This document shows positions 1 through 7,141 of a stretch of 60,606 nt of DNA, piece by piece (position 1 is the first letter of the stretch; each line of letters starts with the position of its first letter). Source of the stretch: an uncultured Candidatus Actinomarina sp. (lineage in GTDB: Bacteria; Actinomycetota; Acidimicrobiia; Actinomarinales; Actinomarinaceae); the NCBI GenBank assembly GCA_902593475.1, contig CACJIM010000007.1, forward strand, positions 1-60,606, read 5' to 3'. Made by a program: the position numbers and the translations under genes. Below the pieces are notes generated by a model, which was not told the DNA's origin, made no database searches, and saw nothing but the letters and a program-made list of their open reading frames with translations.

Positions 1-2
1 TA

Positions 3-311
3 CCAGGTGACATATATGGATTAGCCAATGAAAAATTCCGTAATAGGTTGGGACTTGCTCCTACAAACTCTTCATTCATAGCAATGGTTGCTTGTATGAT
101 TGAGTCTGATGGTGAAGAAAAAGTTTTAGAATGGCTAACAGCAATTAATGGTCTTGGATATGGAGAATATCCAAAAAACTCACCTCAAGTAGCAGCAGCT
201 GCAGCTGGTGAGCTTGATATTGGAATGATCAATCATTACTACACACTGAGAGTATTAGCAGAAGATGCTGGTGCTCCTATTAAAAATGTTTACTTAGACG
301 GTGGATGTGGT
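3..311 (+). other. FbpA-type iron-binding protein fragment fused to hemH
   Basis: This part of the frame resembles the C-terminal lobe of periplasmic iron(III)-binding proteins of ABC transporters. It has the LGLAPTNSSF stretch (family WAPTNxSF), a GEEKVLEWL helix, the YPKN stretch, and GELDIGMINHYY, in which the paired tyrosines (Tyr79 and Tyr80 of the visible product) correspond to the family's iron ligands. The family normally continues with a GDPGALVNVAGVG-like strand. Here it breaks after VYLDGG, and ferrochelatase sequence begins within a few residues (bases about 303-315). Such proteins work outside the membrane whereas ferrochelatase is cytoplasmic, so a working two-domain protein is unlikely. 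This assignment rests on family motifs recalled from memory. Confidence 0.7.
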
Positions 312-1037
312 GCAATGAGATACGAAGATCCAAGTATTGAAAGTGCATTACTTAATTTTAAAAACAAGGGTATATTTGAGCTCATAGTTATATCTCTTTA
401 TCCTCATAACGCTATGGCAACAACAATAACTACTGAAATGGAAACCAGAATTGTAGCTCACAAAGTCTCTGAAGATTTTAAATTGACTTTTACAAAACCT
501 TTTTTTGACAATGAAATATATATAGATGCTGTAAGTAATTCCATAAAACCTTTTATCGAAAAAGCTTCATTTGACAAAATTATATTTAGTTATCATGGAA
601 TTCCAAAGAGACAGGCAAAAAAAACAGATGAAACGGGAGAACATTGCTTTTCAACTGGTAACTGTTGTGAGGTTGAAGGTGCAGGCTCGAAAGACTGTTA
701 CAGGTCGCATACAAGGATTGCTTCAGACTTAACAGCAAAAAAACTCGGCCTAAATGATGACCAATGGGAAGTCGCATACCAATCTAGAATAGGTCCTGGA
801 TGGCTAACTCCCTTCACTGACAGGAGGCTCGCCGAATTACCAGAGGAAGGTAAAGATAATATAGCTGTGTTATGCCCGTCATTTATATCAGATTGTCTAG
901 AAACTTTAGAAGAAATAGATATTCGTGGAAGAAAAACTTTTTTTGATGCTGGGGGTAAGAATATGACCTACATACCATGTCTAAATGATTCAGAGGATAC
1001 TATTAATCTCTTAGAGAATTTAGTTAAGAGTGCCTGA
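3..1037 (+). CDS. hemH: Chimeric iron-binding protein / ferrochelatase, 5' end outside window
   Basis: The frame is open from base 3 and has no visible start, so the first codon lies upstream of the window; 344 residues are visible. Residues about 1-101 match the iron(III)-binding ABC protein family FbpA/SfuA (see the separate entry). From about residue 105 (base 315, MRYEDPS) the product is ferrochelatase, the enzyme that inserts iron into a porphyrin in the last part of haem synthesis. It has the YP/ATT region, the catalytic histidine in SYHGIP (His198), YQSRIGPGWL and CLETLEEI. Cys215, Cys221, Cys222 and Cys232 form the spacing seen in bacterial ferrochelatases with a [2Fe-2S] cluster. About 90 N-terminal ferrochelatase residues are absent, replaced in frame by the iron-binding segment. 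It may be a deletion fusion, a decayed gene or an assembly chimera. The ferrochelatase identity is sure; the function is not. Confidence 0.8.
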   Translation, partial: PGDIYGLANEKFRNRLGLAPTNSSFIAMVACMIESDGEEKVLEWLTAINGLGYGEYPKNSPQVAAAAAGELDIGMINHYYTLRVLAEDAGAPIKNVYLDGGCGAMRYEDPSIESALLNFKNKGIFELIVISLYPHNAMATTITTEMETRIVAHKVSEDFKLTFTKPFFDNEIYIDAVSNSIKPFIEKASFDKIIFSYHGIPKRQAKKTDETGEHCFSTGNCCEVEGAGSKDCYRSHTRIASDLTAKKLGLNDDQWEVAYQSRIGPGWLTPFTDRRLAELPEEGKDNIAVLCPSFISDCLETLEEIDIRGRKTFFDAGGKNMTYIPCLNDSEDTINLLENLVKSA

Positions 1038-1139
1038 TTTTGCTAACTTTTTAAAATTTAATGATTTGATCACAAATTTGCCACCATTACGAACAAACCA
1101 CATAAATCCGGCTAAAACATAAGCATAAGGACACATCAT
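1020..1139 (-). CDS. Possible small membrane protein, 39 aa
   Basis: This short open frame encodes a product with a hydrophobic N-terminal half (Ala-Tyr-Val-Leu-Ala-Gly-Phe-Met) followed by a basic tail. The start is one of two tandem ATG codons. A TATAAT hexamer on the same strand ends nine bases before the first ATG, a distance that fits transcription starting almost at the codon, and no Shine-Dalgarno is visible. The 3' end overlaps the end of the ferrochelatase frame. I recognise no family. It is listed because promoter spacing and hydrophobic composition go together, but a chance frame remains quite possible. Confidence 0.25.
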   Translation of the reverse strand: MMCPYAYVLAGFMWFVRNGGKFVIKSLNFKKLAKSGTLN

Positions 1140-1140
1140 A

Positions 1141-1178
1141 TTATTAATATTATACATTAAATACTAGAATATTAATAA
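1141..1178. repeat. 11-bp inverted repeat between two divergent small ORFs
   Basis: TTATTAATATT (1141-1151) and its exact complement AATATTAATAA (1168-1178) flank a 16-base spacer. The left arm overlaps a leftward TATAAT (1149-1154) and the right arm overlaps a rightward TAGAAT (1165-1170). It could be an operator covering two divergent promoters. AT-rich DNA makes such repeats fairly common, so function is only inferred. Confidence 0.4.
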
Positions 1179-1273
1179 TGCAAAAAGATCCTAAGCTCGT
1201 GAGAAAATATGAACCAATTATATGGTTGTTATTTTTTGGATTAACATTTGCCGTTGGCTGCCCAGCCTTTTAA
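1178..1273 (+). CDS. Possible small membrane protein, 31 aa
   Basis: An ATG follows a TAGAAT hexamer after seven bases, the spacing of a leaderless actinobacterial start. The product has a charged N-terminus (about 13 residues with Lys, Arg, Asp and Glu) and then one hydrophobic segment rich in Trp, Leu, Phe and Gly, ending GCPAF. It lies 43 bases before the DtxR-like regulator on the same strand and could share its transcript. No family is recognised. The evidence is promoter spacing and a membrane-segment pattern only. Confidence 0.25.
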   Translation: MQKDPKLVRKYEPIIWLLFFGLTFAVGCPAF

Positions 1274-1316
1274 TCTTCACTCCATTATGTGTTAATAACT
1301 GTTAACATATATAACA

Positions 1317-2000
1317 ATGAACAATAATCCAAATATCTTTATGCAAAGTGAAATTGAGAAGTTACCGAATTCTTTCTATTCTCATGCTGAAGCAATTTTC
1401 CATTTATCAGAAGTTGGAATAGACGTAAAGCAAACACGTGTAGCTGACTGGTTAGGTGTCAGTAGAGCTAATGTATCACAAGTTATAGGAAGAATGCAAA
1501 ACAGCGGTCTGATTGAGTTTGGTGATGAATTAAAGCTTACAAAAAAAGGTGACTATCTTGCAAAAATGATAGCTAGAAGACACAGAATTGTTGAACGATT
1601 TCTCTCTGAAATTTTAGATCTACCATGGGATCAGGTCTACGTAGAAACTAAAAAATGGGAAAATGTTTTAAGTTCTATTACCGAAGATGCAATGTTGAAA
1701 ATCCTTGGCAATCCAAAAACTGGATTGTTTGGAAATCCAATTCCATATTCTAATTATTTTGAAGGACCTATGGATAGATTGTGTGATGTTGATACAAACA
1801 AAAAATATTCAATTATAAAAATTTCTGAAGAGTTAAAAAGAGACAGTTCTGTTATTTCTTTTCTTGAAAGAAATAAAATATTACCTGGTAATAAGATATA
1901 CATATCTAATACCAATAAATACTCTATAACTGTCAGTGTGACAAAAGATAACTTTTTTGGTCTTGATCAATTTATAGCAAAAAGAGTATTTGTTAGTTAA
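1317..2000 (+). CDS. DtxR/IdeR-family regulator with degenerate metal site
   Basis: The 227-residue product has the family plan: an N-terminal winged helix (recognition region about 40-62), a dimerisation domain beginning RRHRIVERF, and a C-terminal FeoA/SH3-like domain from about residue 145. DtxR proteins normally repress iron or manganese genes when metal is bound. Aligned by eye to DtxR, the ligands Met10, His98, Cys102 and His106 correspond to Ser22, Tyr108, Lys112 and Asn116. Only Glu115 and the His89/Glu93 pair remain. The neighbour upstream is the iron-protein/ferrochelatase frame, so an iron role is plausible, but control by metal itself looks doubtful. The ATG start is the first in frame after the intergenic region. 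Family call firm; ligand unknown. Confidence 0.85.
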   Translation: MNNNPNIFMQSEIEKLPNSFYSHAEAIFHLSEVGIDVKQTRVADWLGVSRANVSQVIGRMQNSGLIEFGDELKLTKKGDYLAKMIARRHRIVERFLSEILDLPWDQVYVETKKWENVLSSITEDAMLKILGNPKTGLFGNPIPYSNYFEGPMDRLCDVDTNKKYSIIKISEELKRDSSVISFLERNKILPGNKIYISNTNKYSITVSVTKDNFFGLDQFIAKRVFVS

Positions 2001-2040
2001 TTCAATTTATGGTTAAACAGGAAAATTTTATAATTTAAGT

Positions 2041-2523
2041 ATGGAAGACTTTTTATCAAGAATACCTTACGAATTATTTTCATATATTGGTGGAGGAATC
2101 TTTTTGTTTATTATTTTGTACAGATTTTTCCCAAATTTATTTTTAAAAATTCATAAACCAGTATTTTTCACCATTGGAATCCTTTCGCTCTCATTAGGTT
2201 ATGTTGGTATAGTTGTGCCTGGGTTGCCAACAACAGTTTTTATACTTATTGCTGCATGGGCATTTTCAAAATGTTCTGAAAGATTCACGTTATGGCTCGA
2301 AAGTCACCGTATTTTTGGCCCTATAATTTTAAACTGGCAAACATATAGAGGTTTATCTAGACGAGCCAAAAAACTTGCAATATCTATGATTATCCCGACT
2401 TTCGTTTTAACAATTTATTTTGTATTTTCATTTGTAGGAGACTTAATTTTTGGTTCTTTCGGTATAGCACTGTGTACATGGCTTGCTACGAGGCCTGAAC
2501 CACCATTAGAAAACGGTTCTTAA
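2041..2523 (+). CDS. DUF454 (YbaN-like) inner-membrane protein
   Basis: This 160-residue protein has the DUF454 signature: a hydrophobic segment with GxxGIVVPGLPTTVFILIA (about 60-78), then the WAFSKCSERF and HRIFGPIILNW motifs before two further membrane segments. An additional N-terminal membrane helix is present near residues 12-30. The biochemical function of the family is not established. It follows the DtxR-like gene by 40 bases on the same strand and may be co-transcribed. Its stop lies two bases from the stop of the convergent thymidine kinase gene, leaving no room for a separate terminator. Confidence 0.85.
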   Translation: MEDFLSRIPYELFSYIGGGIFLFIILYRFFPNLFLKIHKPVFFTIGILSLSLGYVGIVVPGLPTTVFILIAAWAFSKCSERFTLWLESHRIFGPIILNWQTYRGLSRRAKKLAISMIIPTFVLTIYFVFSFVGDLIFGSFGIALCTWLATRPEPPLENGS

Positions 2524-2525
2524 AT

Positions 2526-3128
2526 TTAATTTGCTTCAGGTATCTGATATCCAATTGGAGAAACTTTATCTAGTTCAAAAACATCCCTAGCTTGTGCTTC
2601 ATAATTCAAACCAATAGATATTTGGTCTCCTTCAGTAACTCTATTTCCGTTTTCATCTAAACGTGCATTCATTGTAGCTTTTTTGCCTGACTTACAAATT
2701 GTTTTTATTTCAGTCATTTCATCGGCCCAAGCAAGTAAATAAACACTTCCTGGAAACGGCTCCCCCCTAAAGTCTGTTCTTAAACCATAACAAAGAACGG
2801 GTATTTTTAACTTATCGACTACAAGTGATAACTGGAGAACTTGTTTTGGACTCAGAAATTGAGATTCATCAACAAGTACACACGATACATGCTCCCTTTG
2901 ATGCTCATGTGCTGTCCAGACATACAGATCATCATCTGCAGTAAATATTTCACAATCTCTATCCAAGCCAATTCTTGAAGCGATCTTTCCCTCACCAAAT
3001 CTGTCATCAAGTTTTGGAGTAAATAAAAGTGTTCTCATATTTCTTTCTTCGTAGTTGTGGGCAGACTGAAGTAAAGTTGTACTCTTACCAGCATTCATTG
3101 CCGCATAATAAAAATATAATTTTGCCAT
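2526..3128 (-). CDS. tdk: Thymidine kinase, zinc ligands mostly missing
   Basis: A type II thymidine kinase (ATP + thymidine to dTMP) of 200 residues, close in sequence style to the enterobacterial enzyme. The P-loop AAMNAGKST is at residues 9-17, the VDESQFL motif carries the catalytic Glu/Gln region, and [12 protein letters not shown] is the lasso approach. The structural zinc site normally uses four Cys/His residues in two pairs. Here the first pair is reduced to one cysteine (TICKSGKKA) and the second pair is absent. The kinase would salvage thymidine, which fits the nucleoside uptake genes at 40-46 kb. The start is an ATG just after a short AT-rich gap from the next gene upstream on this strand. 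Confidence 0.93.
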   Translation of the reverse strand: MAKLYFYYAAMNAGKSTTLLQSAHNYEERNMRTLLFTPKLDDRFGEGKIASRIGLDRDCEIFTADDDLYVWTAHEHQREHVSCVLVDESQFLSPKQVLQLSLVVDKLKIPVLCYGLRTDFRGEPFPGSVYLLAWADEMTEIKTICKSGKKATMNARLDENGNRVTEGDQISIGLNYEAQARDVFELDKVSPIGYQIPEAN

Positions 3129-3160
3129 TGTTTATATATTAGTTATTTAATTTTATGTTG

Positions 3161-4156
3161 CTATCTAAGAGCAACTATTCTTCCAACAGTTTTCCTACTG
3201 CCGATTAAATCTAGATAAGTAATAATCTCATCAAATTTTATTGTTTTATATACTGGTTCAATTTGTTGATTGCTGTATAAATCAAATATCAGCTCCATAC
3301 GTTTCTTAAGATACTCATTATCATCATTTTCAAAACTAATCATAAAAACTCCAATTATTGAAATATTCTTGACTAGCAAATAACTTAACATCTGCGAAGG
3401 TATATTTCCACTTGCAAACCCGACTATGAGAGCTCTCCCTTCAGACCCTAACAACCTAATACCTTGTTGGTATGCATCTCCCCCAACTGGATCATATAAA
3501 ACATCTACTGGCTTTTTACCAAACTTACTTTCAATTATTTCGTTTACATTTTCTTCACGGTAATTAATTACTAATTCAGGACCAAATTGTTTAACTAATT
3601 CTTTTTTTTCTTCAGAGCCAACTGCCGCAATAACTTTCGCACCACAGATTTTGGCAAGTTGAACTGCTGAAAGACCTACGCCACCAGCAGCAGCATTAAC
3701 TAAGACCAATTCATTTGGTTTCAACTGGGCACGTCTATGTAATGCAAAATCTGATGTAAGATAAGACATTAAAATAGCGGCACCAACTTCAAAAGATATA
3801 TTGTCTGGTAGTTTATATGTTAAATTTTCAGATACGACACAAATATCTCCAAAACTGCCATGTCTACCAGATCTAAAAACTGTAGTTGCAGCAACGACTC
3901 TATCTCCAACCGAAAAAGTACTTTCAGTTGAACATTCTTTAACATATCCTGCAACTTCAAAACCGGGAACAAAGGGCTGCTCTGGATTTGACTGATACAT
4001 ACCACTGGATAATAAAAGGTCAGCAAAGTTTAAAGTTGCAGCTTTTGTCTCAATAATTAACTCATGGTCTGCTAATTGTGGGTAATCCATTGAAGTAAAT
4101 TCAAGATTAGTAAATGGAGAGACCGTATTTTGTACCCATGCTTTATATTCCTTCAT
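3161..4156 (-). CDS. NADPH:quinone oxidoreductase-like (MDR family) enzyme
   Basis: This 331-residue medium-chain dehydrogenase/reductase has an N-terminal GroES-like domain with NFADLLLSSGMY and PFVPGFEVAGYV, and a Rossmann domain with the AAAGGVGLSAVQLAK nucleotide motif (about 155-169) and YDPVGGDAY. It lacks the cysteine/histidine zinc sites of alcohol dehydrogenases, so it belongs with quinone oxidoreductases of the Qor type. The substrate cannot be read from the sequence. It is on the same strand as tdk, 32 bases upstream of it, and is divergent from the small membrane protein at 4199. Confidence 0.85.
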   Translation of the reverse strand: MKEYKAWVQNTVSPFTNLEFTSMDYPQLADHELIIETKAATLNFADLLLSSGMYQSNPEQPFVPGFEVAGYVKECSTESTFSVGDRVVAATTVFRSGRHGSFGDICVVSENLTYKLPDNISFEVGAAILMSYLTSDFALHRRAQLKPNELVLVNAAAGGVGLSAVQLAKICGAKVIAAVGSEEKKELVKQFGPELVINYREENVNEIIESKFGKKPVDVLYDPVGGDAYQQGIRLLGSEGRALIVGFASGNIPSQMLSYLLVKNISIIGVFMISFENDDNEYLKKRMELIFDLYSNQQIEPVYKTIKFDEIITYLDLIGSRKTVGRIVALR

Positions 4157-4198
4157 ATAAATATCATAAAAGAATTGAACAGTGGTAGTCTTTTTTTT

Positions 4199-4579
4199 AT
4201 GGAAGTAATTTTAAAATTCATACACGTGGTTGGATTGTCAGTTTGGTTAGGATCTATGGTTACATGGGCAGTATTTGCTCCAAGAATGAATAAGTATGAT
4301 CCTACAAAAAACACAACAGGCGTCTTGCGTATTTCATTCAGTAAAATTTCATGGATTTCATATGCAATTACCGTAATATCTGGTGTAGGTATTTTATTAA
4401 CTGTGAACGATACTGCTGCTAATTGGAATTTAGAAATTGGAATTTTAGTTTTAGCAGGTATTGTTATTGCATTTCATAGTTTTGCAACAAACATTAGTGC
4501 TGCTCTCAGGGGCGCATTTAACGGTGTAATGCTTATACTTGCACTAATTGCTGTCTACTTAACTACTATATATATTTAA
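4199..4579 (+). CDS. Small four-helix membrane protein, CopD/DUF4149-like
   Basis: The 126-residue product has four predicted membrane helices: residues about 2-25, 46-66, 75-95 and 103-124. A HVVGLSVWLGSMVTW stretch in the first helix is typical of CopD-like and DUF4149 proteins, in which this region carries a conserved His and Trp. I chose the ATG at 4199 because an upstream in-frame codon at 4130 would overlap the divergent oxidoreductase gene and add an unlikely leader. Function is unknown. The stop overlaps the stop of the convergent lipoprotein gene by four bases. Confidence 0.65.
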   Translation: MEVILKFIHVVGLSVWLGSMVTWAVFAPRMNKYDPTKNTTGVLRISFSKISWISYAITVISGVGILLTVNDTAANWNLEIGILVLAGIVIAFHSFATNISAALRGAFNGVMLILALIAVYLTTIYI

Positions 4580-5121
4580 AAGGAACTTATTAAGTCCAAA
4601 TCTTCTTCAGCAATAATTCCATATCCTCTTGTGAGAATATTTTTGCTTCCTCTTTCAATCAAAAACCAATATATTGTTTCGTTAGAGGGTATATCTAAAT
4701 TTTCTAAAAATTGATCTAAATCAACATAAGCAGTGATTGTTCTATCTCTAATTCTGTCATCTCTAATTCCTGCTCGCATGATTCCATCTAAATAAACTTC
4801 AAATAATTTGGAACTCTTTTGTACGGTTGGGACTTCAATGATGTTGTGTGTATCACCAAAACCATTATTTTCTAATAAAGATATTGATTCATCTACCAAA
4901 GGTTGATGCCATTGTTGAAATGCAACAATAATAATTAGATTCTTATCAACGAAATCATCTGGAACAACTTTATCTCTTTTGTTCAAATCTCTTCCGTTAA
5001 TCTCCGGAAATTCTCCATATTCAACGGTCACTTCATTCTCCTGTTCTGCTTGACAACTTACAGAAAAAAATAAAATTAAAACAAGGAAGCTAGTCTTGAA
5101 CCGGACCAAGGACTGCCTCAA
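4576..5121 (-). CDS. Predicted lipoprotein, possible ATP10/thioredoxin-like domain
   Basis: A 181-residue product with an N-terminal hydrophobic signal (about 8-20) ending in SVSC, a lipobox for lipid attachment at about Cys23. The rest has an alternating beta/alpha pattern. The run from GIMRAGI through RTITAYVDLDQF to YGI resembles ATP10-like proteins of the thioredoxin fold, but no CxxC is present and the match is from memory. The start appears to be TTG and overlaps the end of the SRPBCC gene by 32 bases; a second TTG at 5109 is an alternative. The 3' end overlaps the convergent membrane-protein gene by four bases. Confidence 0.6.
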   Translation of the reverse strand: MRQSLVRFKTSFLVLILFFSVSCQAEQENEVTVEYGEFPEINGRDLNKRDKVVPDDFVDKNLIIIVAFQQWHQPLVDESISLLENNGFGDTHNIIEVPTVQKSSKLFEVYLDGIMRAGIRDDRIRDRTITAYVDLDQFLENLDIPSNETIYWFLIERGSKNILTRGYGIIAEEDLDLISSF

Positions 5122-5527
5122 GGTTTTTAATTTGTTTATCCATCAATTTGTTAAAAATAGGTCCTATAAAAATTCCCAAAACAAAAAAAGGAAAGTTATA
5201 TTTGATATCTACCGAGTAAGTAACTTCAGTACCTTTTGAGTTTGCGGACAAAAAAATTGTATCAATAATTGTAAATATAGAAGTGCTTGCTTGTAAAGAG
5301 ACTCTTAAAGGAGGACCCCACTCAATAATCTCATAGTTGTACTCCCTTGGCTTGTTGTTGAAATGCGTTTTTACTTTGAAAACTGAACCTTGCCTTAAAG
5401 GTTCTTTGGTAACAAGTTCGCCTTCGTCGCCTTCAGCCCATTTTTCTAAATTTCTAAAATCTGATAAAAACCCAAAAGCCGAATCAATATCTGAGCTAAC
5501 TGTTACTGTTCTTGAAAAGTTTGGCAT
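5090..5527 (-). CDS. SRPBCC-superfamily protein (START/polyketide-cyclase-like)
   Basis: The 145-residue product fits the single-domain SRPBCC hydrophobic-ligand fold. It has an opening beta strand (FSRTVTVSSDID), helices around AFGFLSDFRNLEKWAEG, a run of strands through TYSVDIKYNFPF, and a long C-terminal helix with KLMDKQIKNLEAVL. Such proteins bind lipids or other apolar ligands; the ligand is not predictable here. It overlaps the downstream lipoprotein gene by 32 bases, suggesting translational coupling. ATG start. Confidence 0.75.
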   Translation of the reverse strand: MPNFSRTVTVSSDIDSAFGFLSDFRNLEKWAEGDEGELVTKEPLRQGSVFKVKTHFNNKPREYNYEIIEWGPPLRVSLQASTSIFTIIDTIFLSANSKGTEVTYSVDIKYNFPFFVLGIFIGPIFNKLMDKQIKNLEAVLGPVQD

Positions 5528-5567
5528 AGGTTTATATTAAATAAATTAAATTTTTGTAGGGAATTGT

Positions 5568-6392
5568 TTATCTAAGATTTAAAGATCTATTTCTGAAACC
5601 TATAAATCCTATTACCAAAAATATTGCTATTTTTCCGATGACAAGCAATAAGTCTTCTGCAAATAATCCATCTTGATAAGGGTTTCCATATGCTCCAAAA
5701 GATGAAAGGTTATCATCAAACCACTGAAAGAAATCATTTGTTCCAGCTAGTGAGTTAGTTAAATATTCAAATGCCATTAAACCTCCACCAAAAGCCCAAG
5801 CCATTGAGGATTTTCCAGTAAATGCTCCAAGAGCAAATCCTAGAGCGCCAAAAGTAACCCCAGCTAAAGCGGCTTGAAGTGTTGCTTTCATAAGCGGAAC
5901 ATAATCAAGTGTTTGACTAAGTTCCATAGTTGCAATTGGAATAAACATAATATTTGTCCATGCAAAAGTTACAAATAAACCGAAGAGAACAGCAACAATT
6001 GATTGTGTTAAATACACAGAAGTTCTTGTCATTGGTAAAGCAGCAACAAATTCAAAAGTCCCGTCCTCTTCTGCTTTTGAACCTAATTTATTTAAAAGAA
6101 TTATTGTGGCAGTGCCAATTAAAAGTGGAACAAATGGTACTAAGAAATAAGTTGTTACCATTCCTTCTAATGTAAAAACATTGTCCCAATCCGAAATTCC
6201 CAATAAATTCATCATTGTTTCATTTTCTGACATTCCTCTAAAAGCTTCTCTTTGTGTGTCAATAAGCAAACTTTCTACACTTGAATTTGCAAAAGCTAGT
6301 GGAAGTATTAATAAGTAAACTCCACCAGAAATTGCCCAATTTAAAATAAATTTTCTTGGAACTGTAATCATATATTTGAAATAGTTAAACAT
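5568..6392 (-). CDS. ABC-2 type exporter permease
   Basis: A 274-residue membrane protein with six likely helices: residues about 14-35, 78-100, 125-150, 165-190, 195-215 and 250-268. A long external loop lies after the first helix. The pattern is that of permeases paired with single ATPases for export. The KLGSKAEEDGTFEFVAALPMTR stretch after the second helix is the kind seen in ABC-2 permeases of Gram-positive bacteria. Its start codon shares one base with the stop of the ATPase gene (TAATG), so the two are translationally coupled. The substrate is unknown. Confidence 0.8.
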   Translation of the reverse strand: MFNYFKYMITVPRKFILNWAISGGVYLLILPLAFANSSVESLLIDTQREAFRGMSENETMMNLLGISDWDNVFTLEGMVTTYFLVPFVPLLIGTATIILLNKLGSKAEEDGTFEFVAALPMTRTSVYLTQSIVAVLFGLFVTFAWTNIMFIPIATMELSQTLDYVPLMKATLQAALAGVTFGALGFALGAFTGKSSMAWAFGGGLMAFEYLTNSLAGTNDFFQWFDDNLSSFGAYGNPYQDGLFAEDLLLVIGKIAIFLVIGFIGFRNRSLNLR

Positions 6393-7105
6393 TACCCCTC
6401 TCTTCTATCATAGAATGTAAAAAAAGCATCTTCTAAATCTTGACCTTCTTCTTTTGCTTTATTTAAAAATGTCTCATATGTTTCATCATATACTTTTGAA
6501 CCTTCTCTTAAAACAGCCATCGAGTCGGCAACTTTTTCAACCTCAGAAATAATATGTGATGATAAAAGTATTGCTGCACCATTATTAGCAAATTCTTTTA
6601 CAATTTCAAAAAAAGTTCTTTGATGAAAGGGGTCTAGGCCCGAAGTTGGTTCATCTAAAATTAATGCCTTTGGCTTATGAAGTACCGCAAGTATCAATGC
6701 AACTTTTTGTCTGTTACCTTTAGATAATTCTTTGAGAGTTTGATCAACCTCCAATTCAAACTTTTCTGATAATTCCATAGCATAATCAGTTGATTGACCT
6801 CTCATATCCGCACCAAGTTTAAATAGTGACTTAGAATTTAAATTTTGTGGAAGTTGAGGATCTCCAGGTAAATATCCTATTATTTTCTTTGCCTCAACAG
6901 GGTTTTCAATTGTATCAATTCCCTCAACTGAAAGTGAACCTTCAGAGGGCATCAAAAATCCCATAAGACTTCTCATTGTTGTAGATTTTCCAGCCCCATT
7001 AGGACCAAGAAGCCCTTTAACCTCTCCATTATCAACAGAGATATTGATATCTCCAACGCCTTTTCCGTTTTTGTATTTCATTGTGAGATTTTTAATTTCA
7101 ATCAC
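6392..7105 (-). CDS. ABC exporter ATP-binding protein
   Basis: The 237-residue ATPase has a Walker A GPNGAGKST (about 34-42), a Q-loop region at YLPGDPQLP, the signature variant LSKGNRQK in place of LSGGQ, a Walker B LILDEPTSGLDP, and a switch histidine in LLSSHI. It is the energising half of the exporter whose permease starts at 6392. This class (CcmA-like, bacitracin or multidrug type) often exports lipids, peptides or drugs; nothing here identifies the cargo. It is the first gene of a two-gene unit downstream of the complex I operon, 36 bases beyond the small ORF at 7142. Confidence 0.9.
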   Translation of the reverse strand: MIEIKNLTMKYKNGKGVGDINISVDNGEVKGLLGPNGAGKSTTMRSLMGFLMPSEGSLSVEGIDTIENPVEAKKIIGYLPGDPQLPQNLNSKSLFKLGADMRGQSTDYAMELSEKFELEVDQTLKELSKGNRQKVALILAVLHKPKALILDEPTSGLDPFHQRTFFEIVKEFANNGAAILLSSHIISEVEKVADSMAVLREGSKVYDETYETFLNKAKEEGQDLEDAFFTFYDRREG

Positions 7106-7141
7106 AAAATAAGTTTAAAACAAAAAAATTAAAATTATAAA

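Noticed and set aside
586-777. A 63-codon minus-strand frame within the ferrochelatase region
   Set aside because: It lies opposite clearly conserved ferrochelatase motifs, has no start signals and no recognisable product, so it is a shadow frame.
5528-5567. Possible terminator between the SRPBCC and permease genes
   Set aside because: The 40-base gap is AT-rich but forms no stem of useful length followed by T residues on either strand.
7106-7141. Possible terminator after the complex I operon
   Set aside because: The sequence has A-runs and T-runs but no stem. The operon may read through into the ABC exporter genes.
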